64,000 nucleotides of DNA from assembly GCA_964466115.1 (NCBI GenBank), contig CAYXMH010000015.1, forward strand, positions 8,269 to 72,268. Direction: 5' to 3'. This stretch comes from Pseudolysobacter sp964466115 (lineage in GTDB: Bacteria; Pseudomonadota; Gammaproteobacteria; Xanthomonadales; Rhodanobacteraceae). The position numbers and the translations under genes were made by a program. Shown here in pieces: positions 34,267 through 42,555 of this stretch. Positions within the stretch are counted from its first letter, which is position 1. Each line of letters begins with the position of its first letter. The notes beneath the pieces were generated by a model. The model saw only the letters and a list, made by a program, of their open reading frames with translations, was not told where the DNA came from and did no database searches.

Positions 34267-35472
34267 GTGTCACAGCAAGCCAAAAACAGCACCTTTAATC
34301 GGTCCACATTGTGGGTATGTGCCGTGACGATTTCCGCCGCAGTCATGGCAGGAGCACCGATGTGGGCAAATGCCAACGAGCCCGTGAAGAGTAATCCCGA
34401 CTCCACGCCCAACGAGCAGATGGATCAATCAAAAATGGTCGCTACCTCCTATCCAAGTATTGATTCTGATTTAGGGGAAGCGTTGTATCCCGATGAACAG
34501 GCACTGGCTCAAGAGATAGGAATGGGTATTGAAAAATCCATTCGTAAGGAATATCGCCCAGGGGGTGCTCGTCGTGACGCACATCCGAAAGCTCACGGTT
34601 GTGTAAAAGCGGAATTTCAAGTGATGGATACGCTTCCCGATAATCTGGCCAAGGGCGTCTTTATTCCCGGTAAAACGTATCCGGCATGGATTCGGTTTTC
34701 GAACGGTTCCAAGGACGCAAGTCAGGCAGATATCAAAGGTGATGCACGCGGAATGGCGATCAAAGTGCTAGATGTTCCCGGAGCAAAGCTCCTGGAAGAT
34801 GAGGATCAAGCCACCACGCAAGACTTCATCATGATTAACCACCCCGTATTTTTTGCCAATGATCCCCGTCGTTATCTGTCTTTGATAACGGATGAAAGCA
34901 GTGACAGCTTCTCCAAAAAGCTTTTGATTCCGTTCGCGCTCGGCCTCAAGGGCACACTGATTGCTCTGAAGACGACCAGTAAAAAGATTTCAAACCCCTT
35001 GCAAACGCGTTACTGGTCAATGGTTCCTTATCAGTTAGGCACTGGACCTGACCGTCAAGCGGTTAAATATTCAGCGAGATCCTGTTCGACGACAACGGAC
35101 CCGATACCAAACAATCCGAGTCCCAATTTCTTGCGCGATGCGCTGCGCACCACACTGCAAAAAGGTGACGCCTGTATGGAGTTTCTGGTGCAACCCAGAA
35201 CATCCGACCGCATGAGCGTTGAGGACTCAATGACGGAATGGAAGGAAGCGAAAGCCCCTTTTTATAAGGTGGCAACGATTCGCATCCCTCAGCAGACTTT
35301 CGATACAGCCGATCAAATTAGGTTTTGTGAAAACCTTTCGTTTAGTCCTTGGCATGCGTTACGTGACCATAAGCCGCTGGGAGTGACCAACCGGATGCGC
35401 AAGGTGATCTACGACCATATCAGCCGTGTTAGGCATGAGATGAACTCGGCTGGAAGACAAGAGCCTCAGTAG
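34267..35472 (+). CDS. Exported catalase-family heme protein
   Basis: From GTG 34267 (AGGAGA ribosome site 6 bases upstream) the product is 401 residues with a signal region (STLWVCAVTISAAVMAGAPMWANA). The catalase-like fold includes RRDAHPKAHGCVKAEF with the presumed distal His, and IRFSNGS, DARGMAIKV, QDFIMINHPVFF. It belongs to the short catalase-related group (SrpA-like) rather than full catalases of about 480 residues. A role against peroxide made during copper stress is inferred from the neighbours. Confidence 0.8.
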   Translation: MSQQAKNSTFNRSTLWVCAVTISAAVMAGAPMWANANEPVKSNPDSTPNEQMDQSKMVATSYPSIDSDLGEALYPDEQALAQEIGMGIEKSIRKEYRPGGARRDAHPKAHGCVKAEFQVMDTLPDNLAKGVFIPGKTYPAWIRFSNGSKDASQADIKGDARGMAIKVLDVPGAKLLEDEDQATTQDFIMINHPVFFANDPRRYLSLITDESSDSFSKKLLIPFALGLKGTLIALKTTSKKISNPLQTRYWSMVPYQLGTGPDRQAVKYSARSCSTTTDPIPNNPSPNFLRDALRTTLQKGDACMEFLVQPRTSDRMSVEDSMTEWKEAKAPFYKVATIRIPQQTFDTADQIRFCENLSFSPWHALRDHKPLGVTNRMRKVIYDHISRVRHEMNSAGRQEPQ

Positions 35473-35603
35473 CTTACGGGAAAGAGGCGTGCACAGTACC
35501 CAACTATTTGGTAAAATAGTACGCACTAGAAATATACGCATATGTATCTTATGTCAAATAGATACGCATAATAGACTACCGCTCCTTATTGGATATGAAC
35601 GTC

Positions 35604-36278
35604 TCAAGGTTCAGTGGTCTTACTCGCACCCAACCGCTGCTCAGCTATTTCTAACACCAAAAGCAGCGATCGAATGCGTTTATGGTGGGCAAACATCATC
35701 AGATGTCCTGCGTAGACACCTAGAACTAGCGCTGCTACATAGACCTCGAAATTGTGTGTTCCTAAATCCGCAGGTAGTTGCTTCATCTGATAGGCCAAAT
35801 AAGTTCCCCCGATAAGCGGAATGATGCCAAGGGAAGCAAGGCGCCCCAACACTAGCATGGTCCGTTGCGTTTGCGACTCCATCGAATGGGACAAACGTAC
35901 GCGCTGCTCCTTGATCCACAACATGCCATTTAGTTTGAGGCCTTCCACAATCGGATCTTGCAGACGTGCCTCGCGGAGCGTCTGTCCGAAGAAATCCATA
36001 TGCGCAGTTTTTATTTTGTAAGCGCCCACAACAATGTAGGTCAAGGCCAATACTTGTGGCGCCAATAACACCGGAAGCAACAATATCTCAACGAGCCAGC
36101 GTGCAGCCGGACCGGCAAGCGCGAGCATAAATGCGACGACAGCGCATGATATGGTGGTTGAGATGAGTGGAATTTCCCATGAATGTGGCTCGTAAGGTAC
36201 ACCTGCCCCCGCCTTTTTTAGGGCTCTATCGGCATCTTCGAGCGAAATCGGCGCAACGGGACGAACCATAGCATCCAT
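35604..36278 (-). CDS. Four-helix membrane protein, unknown
   Basis: From ATG 36278 (AAGGAA upstream) the product is 224 residues. Two hydrophobic segments lie at about 40-80 and two more at about 140-195, with a charged cytosolic stretch between them (IKTAHMDFFGQTLREARLQDPIVEGLKLNGMLWIKEQRVRLSHSME). I do not recognise the family. It lies between the metal island and higBA and is transcribed opposite to both. The upstream in-frame extension to 36485 runs through the higBA operator region and is rejected. Confidence 0.7.
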   Translation of the reverse strand: MDAMVRPVAPISLEDADRALKKAGAGVPYEPHSWEIPLISTTISCAVVAFMLALAGPAARWLVEILLLPVLLAPQVLALTYIVVGAYKIKTAHMDFFGQTLREARLQDPIVEGLKLNGMLWIKEQRVRLSHSMESQTQRTMLVLGRLASLGIIPLIGGTYLAYQMKQLPADLGTHNFEVYVAALVLGVYAGHLMMFAHHKRIRSLLLVLEIAEQRLGASKTTEP

Positions 36279-36343
36279 AGGTAGTTCCTTCTTTTGACCT
36301 ACTGTTCGCCATGCAACGCACGCTGCGGTGGTAGTTTGTGTTT

Positions 36344-36360
36344 TATACCGTTTTGGTATA
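36344..36360. promoter_or_regulatory. Perfect palindrome TATACC-N5-GGTATA, HigA operator
   Basis: The 17-bp inverted repeat lies 10 bp before the higB start codon. HigA antitoxins bind such palindromes to repress their own operon; the assignment follows from symmetry and position. Confidence 0.75.
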
Positions 36361-36369
36361 GACTTAATC

Positions 36370-36663
36370 ATGCACGTTATTTCTAAGCCCGCACTGGTGG
36401 AGTTCTGGTTAAAACACCCAGACGCGAAAAGCCCGTTGCAGGCATGGTATCGCACGATGGAAAGTGAGGTCTTTACCGACTTCAACGACCTGAGAGCAAC
36501 GTTCGCCAGTGCCGACTATGTGGACGGCCTGACGGTGTTCGACATTGGTGGCAACAAGTACCGGTTGATTAGCTCAATCCATTATAACCGACACAAAGTA
36601 TTCATTCGCGCAGTACTGACGCACGCCAAATACGACCGTGGCGACTGGAAACGGAGGAAATGA
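36370..36663 (+). CDS. higB: HigB-family mRNA interferase toxin
   Basis: The 97-residue RelE/HigB-type toxin carries LQAWYRTMESEVFTDFNDLRATF, YRLISSIHYNRHKVFIRAVLTHAKYDRGDWK, close to the E. coli HigB group. It would cut mRNA at the ribosome when antitoxin is lost, stabilising the element. It precedes its antitoxin gene, with a 4-nt overlap, as is usual for hig loci. ATG 36370 is selected because it follows the operator palindrome. Confidence 0.9.
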   Translation: MHVISKPALVEFWLKHPDAKSPLQAWYRTMESEVFTDFNDLRATFASADYVDGLTVFDIGGNKYRLISSIHYNRHKVFIRAVLTHAKYDRGDWKRRK

Positions 36664-37088
36664 TGGGATACGAACTTAAGGCGGTACCCAATCCGCAAGC
36701 CATTCTTCGGGCATGGACACCCTTCAAGCAGCTTGTCGGTGTAACTGTTGTGCGCAACAAAAAGGACTATGCGCAGGCCCGCGCCACGATTGATGCGTTG
36801 CTTGATGTGGTGGGTGACAACGAAAACCACCCGTTGGCGGATGTGTTGGACTACCTCGCCGATCAGGTGAAAGCCTACGAGGACGAGCACTTTGAGATCC
36901 CCGAAGCGGTGCCAAGCGAAGTGCTGCGCTTCCTGATGGAGCAACACGGTCTCAAACAAGAAGACTTGGGAGACTGTGCACCACAAAGCCGTATCTCGGA
37001 CATTCTGAGTGGGAAGCGCTCAATCAGCAAGGAAATTGCTAAGCGGTTTGCTCATCGCTTCCATGTCCGTGCTGACCTGTTCCTGTGA
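36660..37088 (+). CDS. higA: HigA-family antitoxin
   Basis: The 142-residue HTH protein has an N-terminal toxin-binding half and a C-terminal XRE-type helix-turn-helix (EVLRFLMEQHGLKQEDLGDCAPQSRISDILSGKRSISKEIAKRFAHRF). It neutralises HigB and represses the operon at the palindrome 36344-36360. Start codons ATG 36660 and 36663 are both possible. The operon ends here; 37089-37261 shows no gene. Confidence 0.9.
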   Translation: MMGYELKAVPNPQAILRAWTPFKQLVGVTVVRNKKDYAQARATIDALLDVVGDNENHPLADVLDYLADQVKAYEDEHFEIPEAVPSEVLRFLMEQHGLKQEDLGDCAPQSRISDILSGKRSISKEIAKRFAHRFHVRADLFL

Positions 37089-37261
37089 AGGTTATTGGCT
37101 TAGCTAACGCAATATCTTGACTTCAACCGGTGACCATTTGGGTCCCGATTGACCATCGCCCAAAGTTTTGGTGCGGGACACTTCCAGTGTTCTGATGCGT
37201 TTGTCATAAAGAAGGCTTAGGAAATAGAATTTTTTGAGTCGTCCTATCGACGACCACATAC

Positions 37262-37494
37262 GCAGGTCTCCGCCCTGCCCTACTTGCCTACGTGCTCGGC
37301 TTCTCCGGTCAAGGGCCGCTAGGCCCCCGGGTCCTCACCTGCCCGTGTCGCTTCGCTCCCGCTCCAGCAGCTTGCGGGCCGCGCCAGGGCCGTCGCTGCG
37401 TCTTCAACGCTTCCCTTGACCGCGCCTCCCTCTGCGGCGCTTGGCGTCCATTGGCCGCGATGTCATACATCACGGCCACTACGGCCGCAACTTC
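37262..37494 (+). repeat. 233-bp structured leader repeat, copy 1
   Basis: This copy matches 51196-51428 at 230 of 233 positions, in the same orientation, and ends 15 bp before its gene. It contains complementary arms CGGTCAAGGG (37306-37315) and CCCTTGACCG (37413-37422). A smaller hairpin GGGCC-gcta-GGCCC lies at 37313-37326. An 11-bp hairpin with one mismatch lies at 37453-37477, and a copy difference falls in its 3-nt loop. The right long arm includes TTGACC. Strong folding of single-stranded DNA is expected. A single-strand promoter or leader role is inferred. Confidence 0.85.
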
Positions 37495-37509
37495 AACGGA
37501 GGAAAAACC

Positions 37510-37908
37510 ATGACGAATGATCTTTTCGGTTCTGTGATCTCGGTATACACCCGCGCTCAAGCGTTAGCGGATGGCGTCTTAGTAGACGTAACGAACACCG
37601 CAAGGGAAGCGGGATTTGTCTTTCCCGTCGCACTCACCCATGCAGTGTGGGAAGACTGCGTAAGTTGGTCAGCGGAAGACACCGAACGCAAGGGTGTTCC
37701 ACAAGATGAAATGGGCCGCCTCTGGGACGTGTTATGGATGGCTAGACTTGCCGCACGCAAAGGTGGAGAGCGAATACTGTTTCAGCTTTATCGCGTTCCG
37801 CGCGAAGGTCGAGGTGTCCAAGCGCGATTAGTGACTTTGTCCGCACATTGTGGCCCTGGGGATGACGGCGAACCCGTTATCACAATCATGGGGATAACCG
37901 AAGACTAG
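37510..37908 (+). CDS. DUF6573-like plasmid protein
   Basis: The 132-residue soluble protein begins MTNDLFGSVISVYTRAQALADGVLVDVTN and continues with AREAGFVFPVALTHAVWEDCV and GRLWDVLWMARLAARKGG, a pattern I associate with DUF6573-type proteins, common on conjugative plasmids and of unknown function. ATG 37510 follows a GGAGG site just after the 233-bp leader, and a strong hairpin follows the stop. The same leader and hairpin frame the methyltransferase gene at 51448, which suggests both are early or establishment genes. Confidence 0.8.
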   Translation: MTNDLFGSVISVYTRAQALADGVLVDVTNTAREAGFVFPVALTHAVWEDCVSWSAEDTERKGVPQDEMGRLWDVLWMARLAARKGGERILFQLYRVPREGRGVQARLVTLSAHCGPGDDGEPVITIMGITED

Positions 37909-37920
37909 AGCATTATCTGC

Positions 37921-37949
37921 GGCGTAGGTCCGATCACTGGGCCTACGCC
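37921..37949. repeat. Downstream hairpin, copy 1
   Basis: An 11-bp stem with one G-T pair (GGCGTAGGTCC with GGGCCTACGCC) and loop GATCACT lies 13 bp after the DUF6573-like stop. It matches the hairpin after the methyltransferase gene (52127-52153), including the loop sequence. No T-run follows, so it is not a classical terminator. A second hairpin, TCGGCCT/AGGCCGA, lies at 37954-37982. Confidence 0.75.
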
Positions 37950-38038
37950 CCCATCGGCCTAGTCTGGCGATCCTCAGGCCGAGATGCGGTGTATTGATAC
38001 AATGAAACTAAACCGCCACAGGATGGAGAAGTTACAAA

Positions 38039-38320
38039 ATGAATAACAGACCCCTCGCGGACTACATCATCGGCTCAACGGTAGCGATAGCTTTCTTCGC
38101 GCTCATTTGGTCAACTTTTTCATCGCGCGTGCCGGGAACGCTCGACGATATGCTGTTTTTTGTGGCTTTTTTTGGGCTGCTCGTAGGTATCGGCGGAGGA
38201 CTGATACTCGCTCTTAAGCGAAAGAAAGCCGCTTGGGGCGTAGCGGCGTTCGCGTCAATCGCTGGTCTGATCTACCTTGTATGGCTGATTTTTGCGAATG
38301 CGATGGGGCACTGGCACTGA
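38039..38320 (+). CDS. Small three-helix membrane protein, unknown
   Basis: The 93-residue product has three hydrophobic segments (IIGSTVAIAFFALIWSTF, MLFFVAFFGLLVGIGGGLILAL, VAAFASIAGLIYLVWLIFA) and a short basic loop between the last two. A GGAG-type site precedes ATG 38039. No family is recognised. It stands alone between the DUF6573-like gene and a hydrolase gene, in the segment bounded by the two leader repeats. Confidence 0.6.
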   Translation: MNNRPLADYIIGSTVAIAFFALIWSTFSSRVPGTLDDMLFFVAFFGLLVGIGGGLILALKRKKAAWGVAAFASIAGLIYLVWLIFANAMGHWH

Positions 38321-38373
38321 TGTGCCTGGGCGCTAAGCAGCTAAATGTGTAAGAAAACTCAAGGAGGTTCCAC

Positions 38374-39150
38374 ATGATGCGGATTTTGTTAAAAATCCTG
38401 TTGCGAACGGGCCTTACTCTTACGGCAACCTATGCGCTGATCTGTCTCATTTTGTTCTTGTCTCAGCGATCGTTCATCTACTTCCCAATGCCCGCATCGC
38501 AGACGAATTCTGAGGCGATAACCACCTTGAATGTAGCGGATGCTGCTCTTCGAATATCCGTTCGACCCCATCAAGGTCAAGATGCATTGATCTATTTTGG
38601 CGGCAATGCAGAAGAGGTATCTCAGAGTCTGAATGCCTTTGCCGCAGCGTTCCCCGATCACGCGATTTATCTAATGCATTACCGTGGCTATGGCGGCAGC
38701 ACCGGTGATCCATCAGAAAAGTTATTGCACTCCGATGCGAGAGCTTTATTTGATATGGTGCATGCCAAGCACGAGCATGTCGTGGTGATAGGTCGAAGTC
38801 TGGGCAGCGGAGTCGCGATACGCTTGGCTGCCACGCAGCCGGTCACCCGGCTTGTTCTAATCACGCCGTACGACAGCATGGAGACTGTAGCAAAGATCCA
38901 ATTTCCGTATTTCCCAATCGGTCTACTTCTCCAGGATAAATTCGAATCGTGGCGCTATGCGCCATTGATCAAAGCGCCCACGTTAATCGTCGCTGCAGCC
39001 AACGATGAAGTCATTCCACCTCAAAGTACAATGGCCCTGTTCAATGGGTTTTCCCCCGGTATAGCCAGGATAAAACTCATCGCTGGCGTCGGTCACAATT
39101 CAATTTCAAATAGCCCCGACTATATGACGATACTGCAAGGGCGTGAGTGA
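38374..39150 (+). CDS. Membrane-anchored alpha/beta hydrolase
   Basis: The 258-residue protein has an N-terminal anchor (LRTGLTLTATYALICLILFL), then an alpha/beta-hydrolase fold with oxyanion strand LIYFGGNAEE, the motif HYRGYGGSTG, nucleophile elbow GRSLGSG (Ser), a late Asp in AANDEVIPP and catalytic His in GVGHNSI. It resembles the ABHD13/BEM46-like serine hydrolases. The substrate is unknown. A perfect AAGGAGG site lies before ATG 38374. Confidence 0.85.
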   Translation: MMRILLKILLRTGLTLTATYALICLILFLSQRSFIYFPMPASQTNSEAITTLNVADAALRISVRPHQGQDALIYFGGNAEEVSQSLNAFAAAFPDHAIYLMHYRGYGGSTGDPSEKLLHSDARALFDMVHAKHEHVVVIGRSLGSGVAIRLAATQPVTRLVLITPYDSMETVAKIQFPYFPIGLLLQDKFESWRYAPLIKAPTLIVAAANDEVIPPQSTMALFNGFSPGIARIKLIAGVGHNSISNSPDYMTILQGRE

Positions 39151-39187
39151 TCTACTGGATGATGAAGAATTCAAAAAAATAACTGGT

Positions 39188-39514
39188 TCATCCTCCGATG
39201 GTTAGTGTGGCGATCTTGCCGTTTCTTAAGGTGAACTTGTAGCGAATTTGAGCTGGGCTTCCGGGAAAGCTGCCGCTGACTTGTGTGGTCGCGATGGTCT
39301 GCTCGCCCACCTCTGTGAGATCAATCATATCTGCAACTGGTTTGTATTTCGCAATCGCTTCATCAATCTACACCTTGATGGCCGCACCCCGGTATTCGTG
39401 TGACTCATCGCTTACGAGTGCGTCACCCGTGAAGAGTTGATTGAAGTCATCGGTTTGCCCGGTGTTGTGCGCATGGAAGAAGGCGGCGATGACTGGTGGT
39501 AGCTCTGCATTCAT
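39188..39514 (-). pseudogene. NTF2/SnoaL-like gene broken by one stop codon
   Basis: On the minus strand ATG 39514 to TGA 39188 is 109 codons in one frame, encoding an NTF2/SnoaL-like fold (MNAELPPVIAAFFHAHNTG, then VADMIDLTEVGEQTIATTQVSGSFPGSP and YKFTLRNGKIATLTIGG). Codon 49 (39368-39370) is TAG. Related proteins usually have Trp there (AIxAWIDEA), so a single TGG to TAG change is likely. Translation may restart poorly afterwards. This explains why the stretch appears empty. Confidence 0.75.
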
Positions 39515-39527
39515 AATTGAAACAAGC

Positions 39528-39959
39528 CTACCCTAGAATGGATGAGCATATCTTTAAGTCGGCCATTTCCAAAGCGACCGATGGATTTCTGTATGCTTTA
39601 ATTTCAATCACATTTCCGCTTGGGTCTGTTACGAGCAATTTGGCCTGTTCCGTGGCAGACCCTTTATAAGAAATATTGGGGTTTACCTTAAATTTAATTT
39701 CTATTTCTTCTAGGCGTTTAGCAAGGATTTCCCATTCTTGCCACGCTAGCACTGCGCCGAAGTGACGAGCACCTTGTTGCTCAGGTGTTAATACTTGATC
39801 GGGTTGTTCATGCAAAGTGATCTGACCGCCGAACAGATATATATCGATCCATTTTTCACGTATCCGTCCAGTGCGCGCGCCTAAAGCAGTGATATAAAAG
39901 TTTTTGGCCTTTGTCAGGTCTCGTACAGGAAACGCAAGATGAAAAATTGGATAAGTCAC
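39528..39959 (-). CDS. VOC-superfamily (glyoxalase-like) protein
   Basis: The 143-residue product from GTG 39959 has the paired beta-alpha-beta modules of vicinal-oxygen-chelate proteins: PIFHLAFPVRDLTKAKNFYITALGA and FGAVLAWQEWEILAKRLEE, ending AKLLVTDPSGNVIEIKAYRNP. His, His and Glu at the expected ligand positions are visible. ATG 40034 is an alternative start but would overlap the end of the preceding gene more deeply. Substrate is unknown. Confidence 0.75.
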   Translation of the reverse strand: MTYPIFHLAFPVRDLTKAKNFYITALGARTGRIREKWIDIYLFGGQITLHEQPDQVLTPEQQGARHFGAVLAWQEWEILAKRLEEIEIKFKVNPNISYKGSATEQAKLLVTDPSGNVIEIKAYRNPSVALEMADLKICSSILG

Positions 39960-40002
39960 TTTGACGCTCGCAATACGTGAGTGAGCAGCCTCAACTGGAG
40001 GT

Positions 40003-41940
40003 TTATTTATTGCACGACAATCGGGAGATACCATCGTGCGGATTAAACAGGACAACGTTTTTCTCATCCTGAAACACCAACGAGTGTCCTACGATCGCCA
40101 CGTTTTCTGGTACAGATGGGAGGGCCGCGATCAGCGAGGTGCTCCATGCTCCCTTCGGATCGTACGTGAGATCGTAAAGGCCTCCGGCGTTACCGAACTC
40201 AAAGGGTGCCGAACCCGCAGCATAGATATGTCCATCTACTTGTGCCAGTAAAGCCAATCCCAGGTGCACCACGGGCTGTGGAGTTGGGGGCCCTTCGCGC
40301 GGTACAAACGACAGCATACCTTCGGCTTCAAATCCTAGACATCCAATCAGCCAACCGTTAGGCCTCTTCAGGACTGAAAACCTGCTTTGTTCGTTTGAAC
40401 ACCAAGTACTAATTTCATTTCGATTGATGCCTCGCGGCAGCACCTTATTATCTCGGCGCTCCCAGCGCACACGGATGATACGGTCATCGATAGTTCGATA
40501 CTTCGTTGATTTCGCGTCATCGATCAAACACGTGGGAAGTTTGTGGTCCACCGGAGTAGCGTAACCGAATTCGATACAGTTCAATTTGCCGTTCGAAGAC
40601 GCTTGCTCGCCAGTTAGTGCTTCACCAGTTGTTTTGTCGCATCCAAATGGGTCACCACGAATACCCTCGCCTTTTCGGCGCGCAACTTCTGCAACCGCTC
40701 GGACCCGGCCAGACCAATAGTCAGATGCAACCGATTTCAGCGTGGCATCGACATCTGTGTGTGTGGCGGCAAATTGTGCCAATGAGGCAACGGCCGCTTG
40801 TGATGTCAGCCAGTCGAAAGACGAAATGGCTGCCTTGAGCGGATCGATGGCTTGTTCCGCGTGCAAAGATCCTAACGCGCGCGCCGCAGCGGCACGATTG
40901 GTAAATGTGGAATCTGACAACTCTGCTACCAAGATCGGCACAATGCTATCGCGGTAGTCCGAAAGACCCACAATTCGATTCTCCCATATCCAATGATGCG
41001 CATGTTCCTCTAGGAGCCAGCGGCGAAGAACATCGACCGCTTCCGGTATTCCCGCCGCCAAAGCAAGTGTTTCGGCACGGTGCGAGAGCGCAGAGTCTGG
41101 GCTCTGGATTAGCCACTTTGCCGCTTTCGCGATGGGTACGGCTTGGTGTTCCAGTGTTATGGCAATACCTAAGAGTTCAGCCCACAATTCGGAGTCTCGT
41201 TTGTCGTCGGCCACGATCAGTGCAATATCGTTCAAGGCATCGGCGTCTAGTTCCATGGGCTGATGTTGGAGCCTGACACACCCGCTAGTCACTTCATTCC
41301 ATGCGGCCTCGAAAAACCCTTTGGGCCAATGGCGAGTCGCATCCTTCGCTTGGTGGATTAGCCACCGCGCCCTCGGGGCATCACATTCGTATGGGGATGT
41401 AGAAGGAGGTAACGTGGTGTCTGCTACGACGGTAGAGAACCCACCCCCCGACCATCTTTGACAGGTAATTCCGTCAAGCGCGTGGATTGCCCATGAGTTA
41501 CGCAGTGAACTGACAATTTGGATTTTCTTGGACAAATCGCGCGCCTTTGGGCCGATAAGTCCTATCGCGTAGAGGGCGACCGCGCGTTGCACCGGAGAAC
41601 CGTGCGCCACGACTTCTAAAATCTCAGGTAACGGTGCTTTAAGCTCCGCAACTGTCTTCTCGTTAGGACCATTACCCACAACCCTGATATACGGTATCGA
41701 GTCTGGTACACAAGCTACGTCTTCTCCTGGCAGCGCTTGTTTCGCGTTAGCTGCGATCGTTTTTCCGAGAACGAGCTCCCCAGCATTCAGCGCACCAATG
41801 AATTCACTATCGTTGAGCTCGTGTAATGCGCGAAGTGAAAAGTTCGTCTCCTCCGTCGCTTGGGCATGCGCAATGAAAATATGTAAGGCCGCAGCAATCA
41901 CTAATGATCCAAACCAAACACATTGCCTCAAAGATGTCAT
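40003..41940 (-). CDS. Exported HEAT-repeat-like protein, unknown
   Basis: The 645-residue product from ATG 41940 has a signal peptide (CVWFGSLVIAAALHIFIAHAQA) and helical HEAT-like repeats. Examples are VQRAVALYAIGLIGPKARDLS, FTNRAAAARALGSLHAEQAIDPLKAAI and WLTSQAAVASLAQFAA. The C-terminal third is different and has a beta-propeller-like look (HLGLALLAQVDGHIYAAGSAPFEFG). It directly follows the two candidate immunity genes on the same strand, 7 bp after the second. A role linked to the RHS locus is possible but unproven. Confidence 0.7.
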   Translation of the reverse strand: MTSLRQCVWFGSLVIAAALHIFIAHAQATEETNFSLRALHELNDSEFIGALNAGELVLGKTIAANAKQALPGEDVACVPDSIPYIRVVGNGPNEKTVAELKAPLPEILEVVAHGSPVQRAVALYAIGLIGPKARDLSKKIQIVSSLRNSWAIHALDGITCQRWSGGGFSTVVADTTLPPSTSPYECDAPRARWLIHQAKDATRHWPKGFFEAAWNEVTSGCVRLQHQPMELDADALNDIALIVADDKRDSELWAELLGIAITLEHQAVPIAKAAKWLIQSPDSALSHRAETLALAAGIPEAVDVLRRWLLEEHAHHWIWENRIVGLSDYRDSIVPILVAELSDSTFTNRAAAARALGSLHAEQAIDPLKAAISSFDWLTSQAAVASLAQFAATHTDVDATLKSVASDYWSGRVRAVAEVARRKGEGIRGDPFGCDKTTGEALTGEQASSNGKLNCIEFGYATPVDHKLPTCLIDDAKSTKYRTIDDRIIRVRWERRDNKVLPRGINRNEISTWCSNEQSRFSVLKRPNGWLIGCLGFEAEGMLSFVPREGPPTPQPVVHLGLALLAQVDGHIYAAGSAPFEFGNAGGLYDLTYDPKGAWSTSLIAALPSVPENVAIVGHSLVFQDEKNVVLFNPHDGISRLSCNK

Positions 41941-41947
41941 CGTTGAA

Positions 41948-42526
41948 TTATTGCATGTCGTGTTTAATTCTGTCCTCAACTTCCTTCGGATTCATTTCTT
42001 TTATTTTGTAATGAATATTTTCCACCTTGATATTATTTTTGTAAATCGCAACCATTAAATCAGCAGTCGTGTTGCAATTTGGGTTGCTATCAACTTCTAA
42101 AAAATATTGCACACTCTTACCCGAATATTTTAACAATGTATTTTTTATTTCATCGCGCACCCCTCCACTCGAACCCCAAAGTTGCCACGGGTCATCAATA
42201 AGAAAACGATTAGAGTTTTCTATTAATTTTAACGATGTGGCTACATACTCAGAAGCAAAGGCCGCGACACGCATTTTACCATTATATATCAATATACTAT
42301 ATATTGGGTAGACGCCTTTTTTCTCGTTCTCCTCCTCGCCGTCTTTCCAAGAAGAGGTAAAGTATTCTCTTTTGTAGGCGCTCAGCTCAATATCTTTAGT
42401 GAAATTAATACCTTTGTTCTTTACCAGGCACGTCTCCACTCCAAAAACAGGGGGAGTGAACGCAGAAATAACGAATAGCAAAAAAATCATGTAAAAATGT
42501 TTATTCATGAGCTTTTTCAAAGCCAT
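41948..42526 (-). CDS. Exported candidate immunity protein, paralogue 2
   Basis: The 192-residue protein has a signal peptide (MIFLLFVISAFTPPVFG). It is clearly related to the upstream neighbour: both share ET-C/N-K near the mature start, then FTK, YKR-Y, a -W- -EEN-EK segment and a C-terminal YSGK--YFL with a -IK-M end. The gene is markedly A+T-rich compared with its surroundings, suggesting recent transfer. Tandem paralogues after an RHS toxin usually include immunity proteins; export fits a cell-wall-targeting toxin. ATG 42508 is an alternative start. Confidence 0.65.
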   Translation of the reverse strand: MALKKLMNKHFYMIFLLFVISAFTPPVFGVETCLVKNKGINFTKDIELSAYKREYFTSSWKDGEEENEKKGVYPIYSILIYNGKMRVAAFASEYVATSLKLIENSNRFLIDDPWQLWGSSGGVRDEIKNTLLKYSGKSVQYFLEVDSNPNCNTTADLMVAIYKNNIKVENIHYKIKEMNPKEVEDRIKHDMQ

Positions 42527-42555
42527 GTTTTATCGAACGATACCCAACATGAGTT

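Noticed and set aside
37089..37261. Possible gene between higA and leader copy 1
   Set aside because: No frame with a start, ribosome site and reasonable codon use; I see nothing there.
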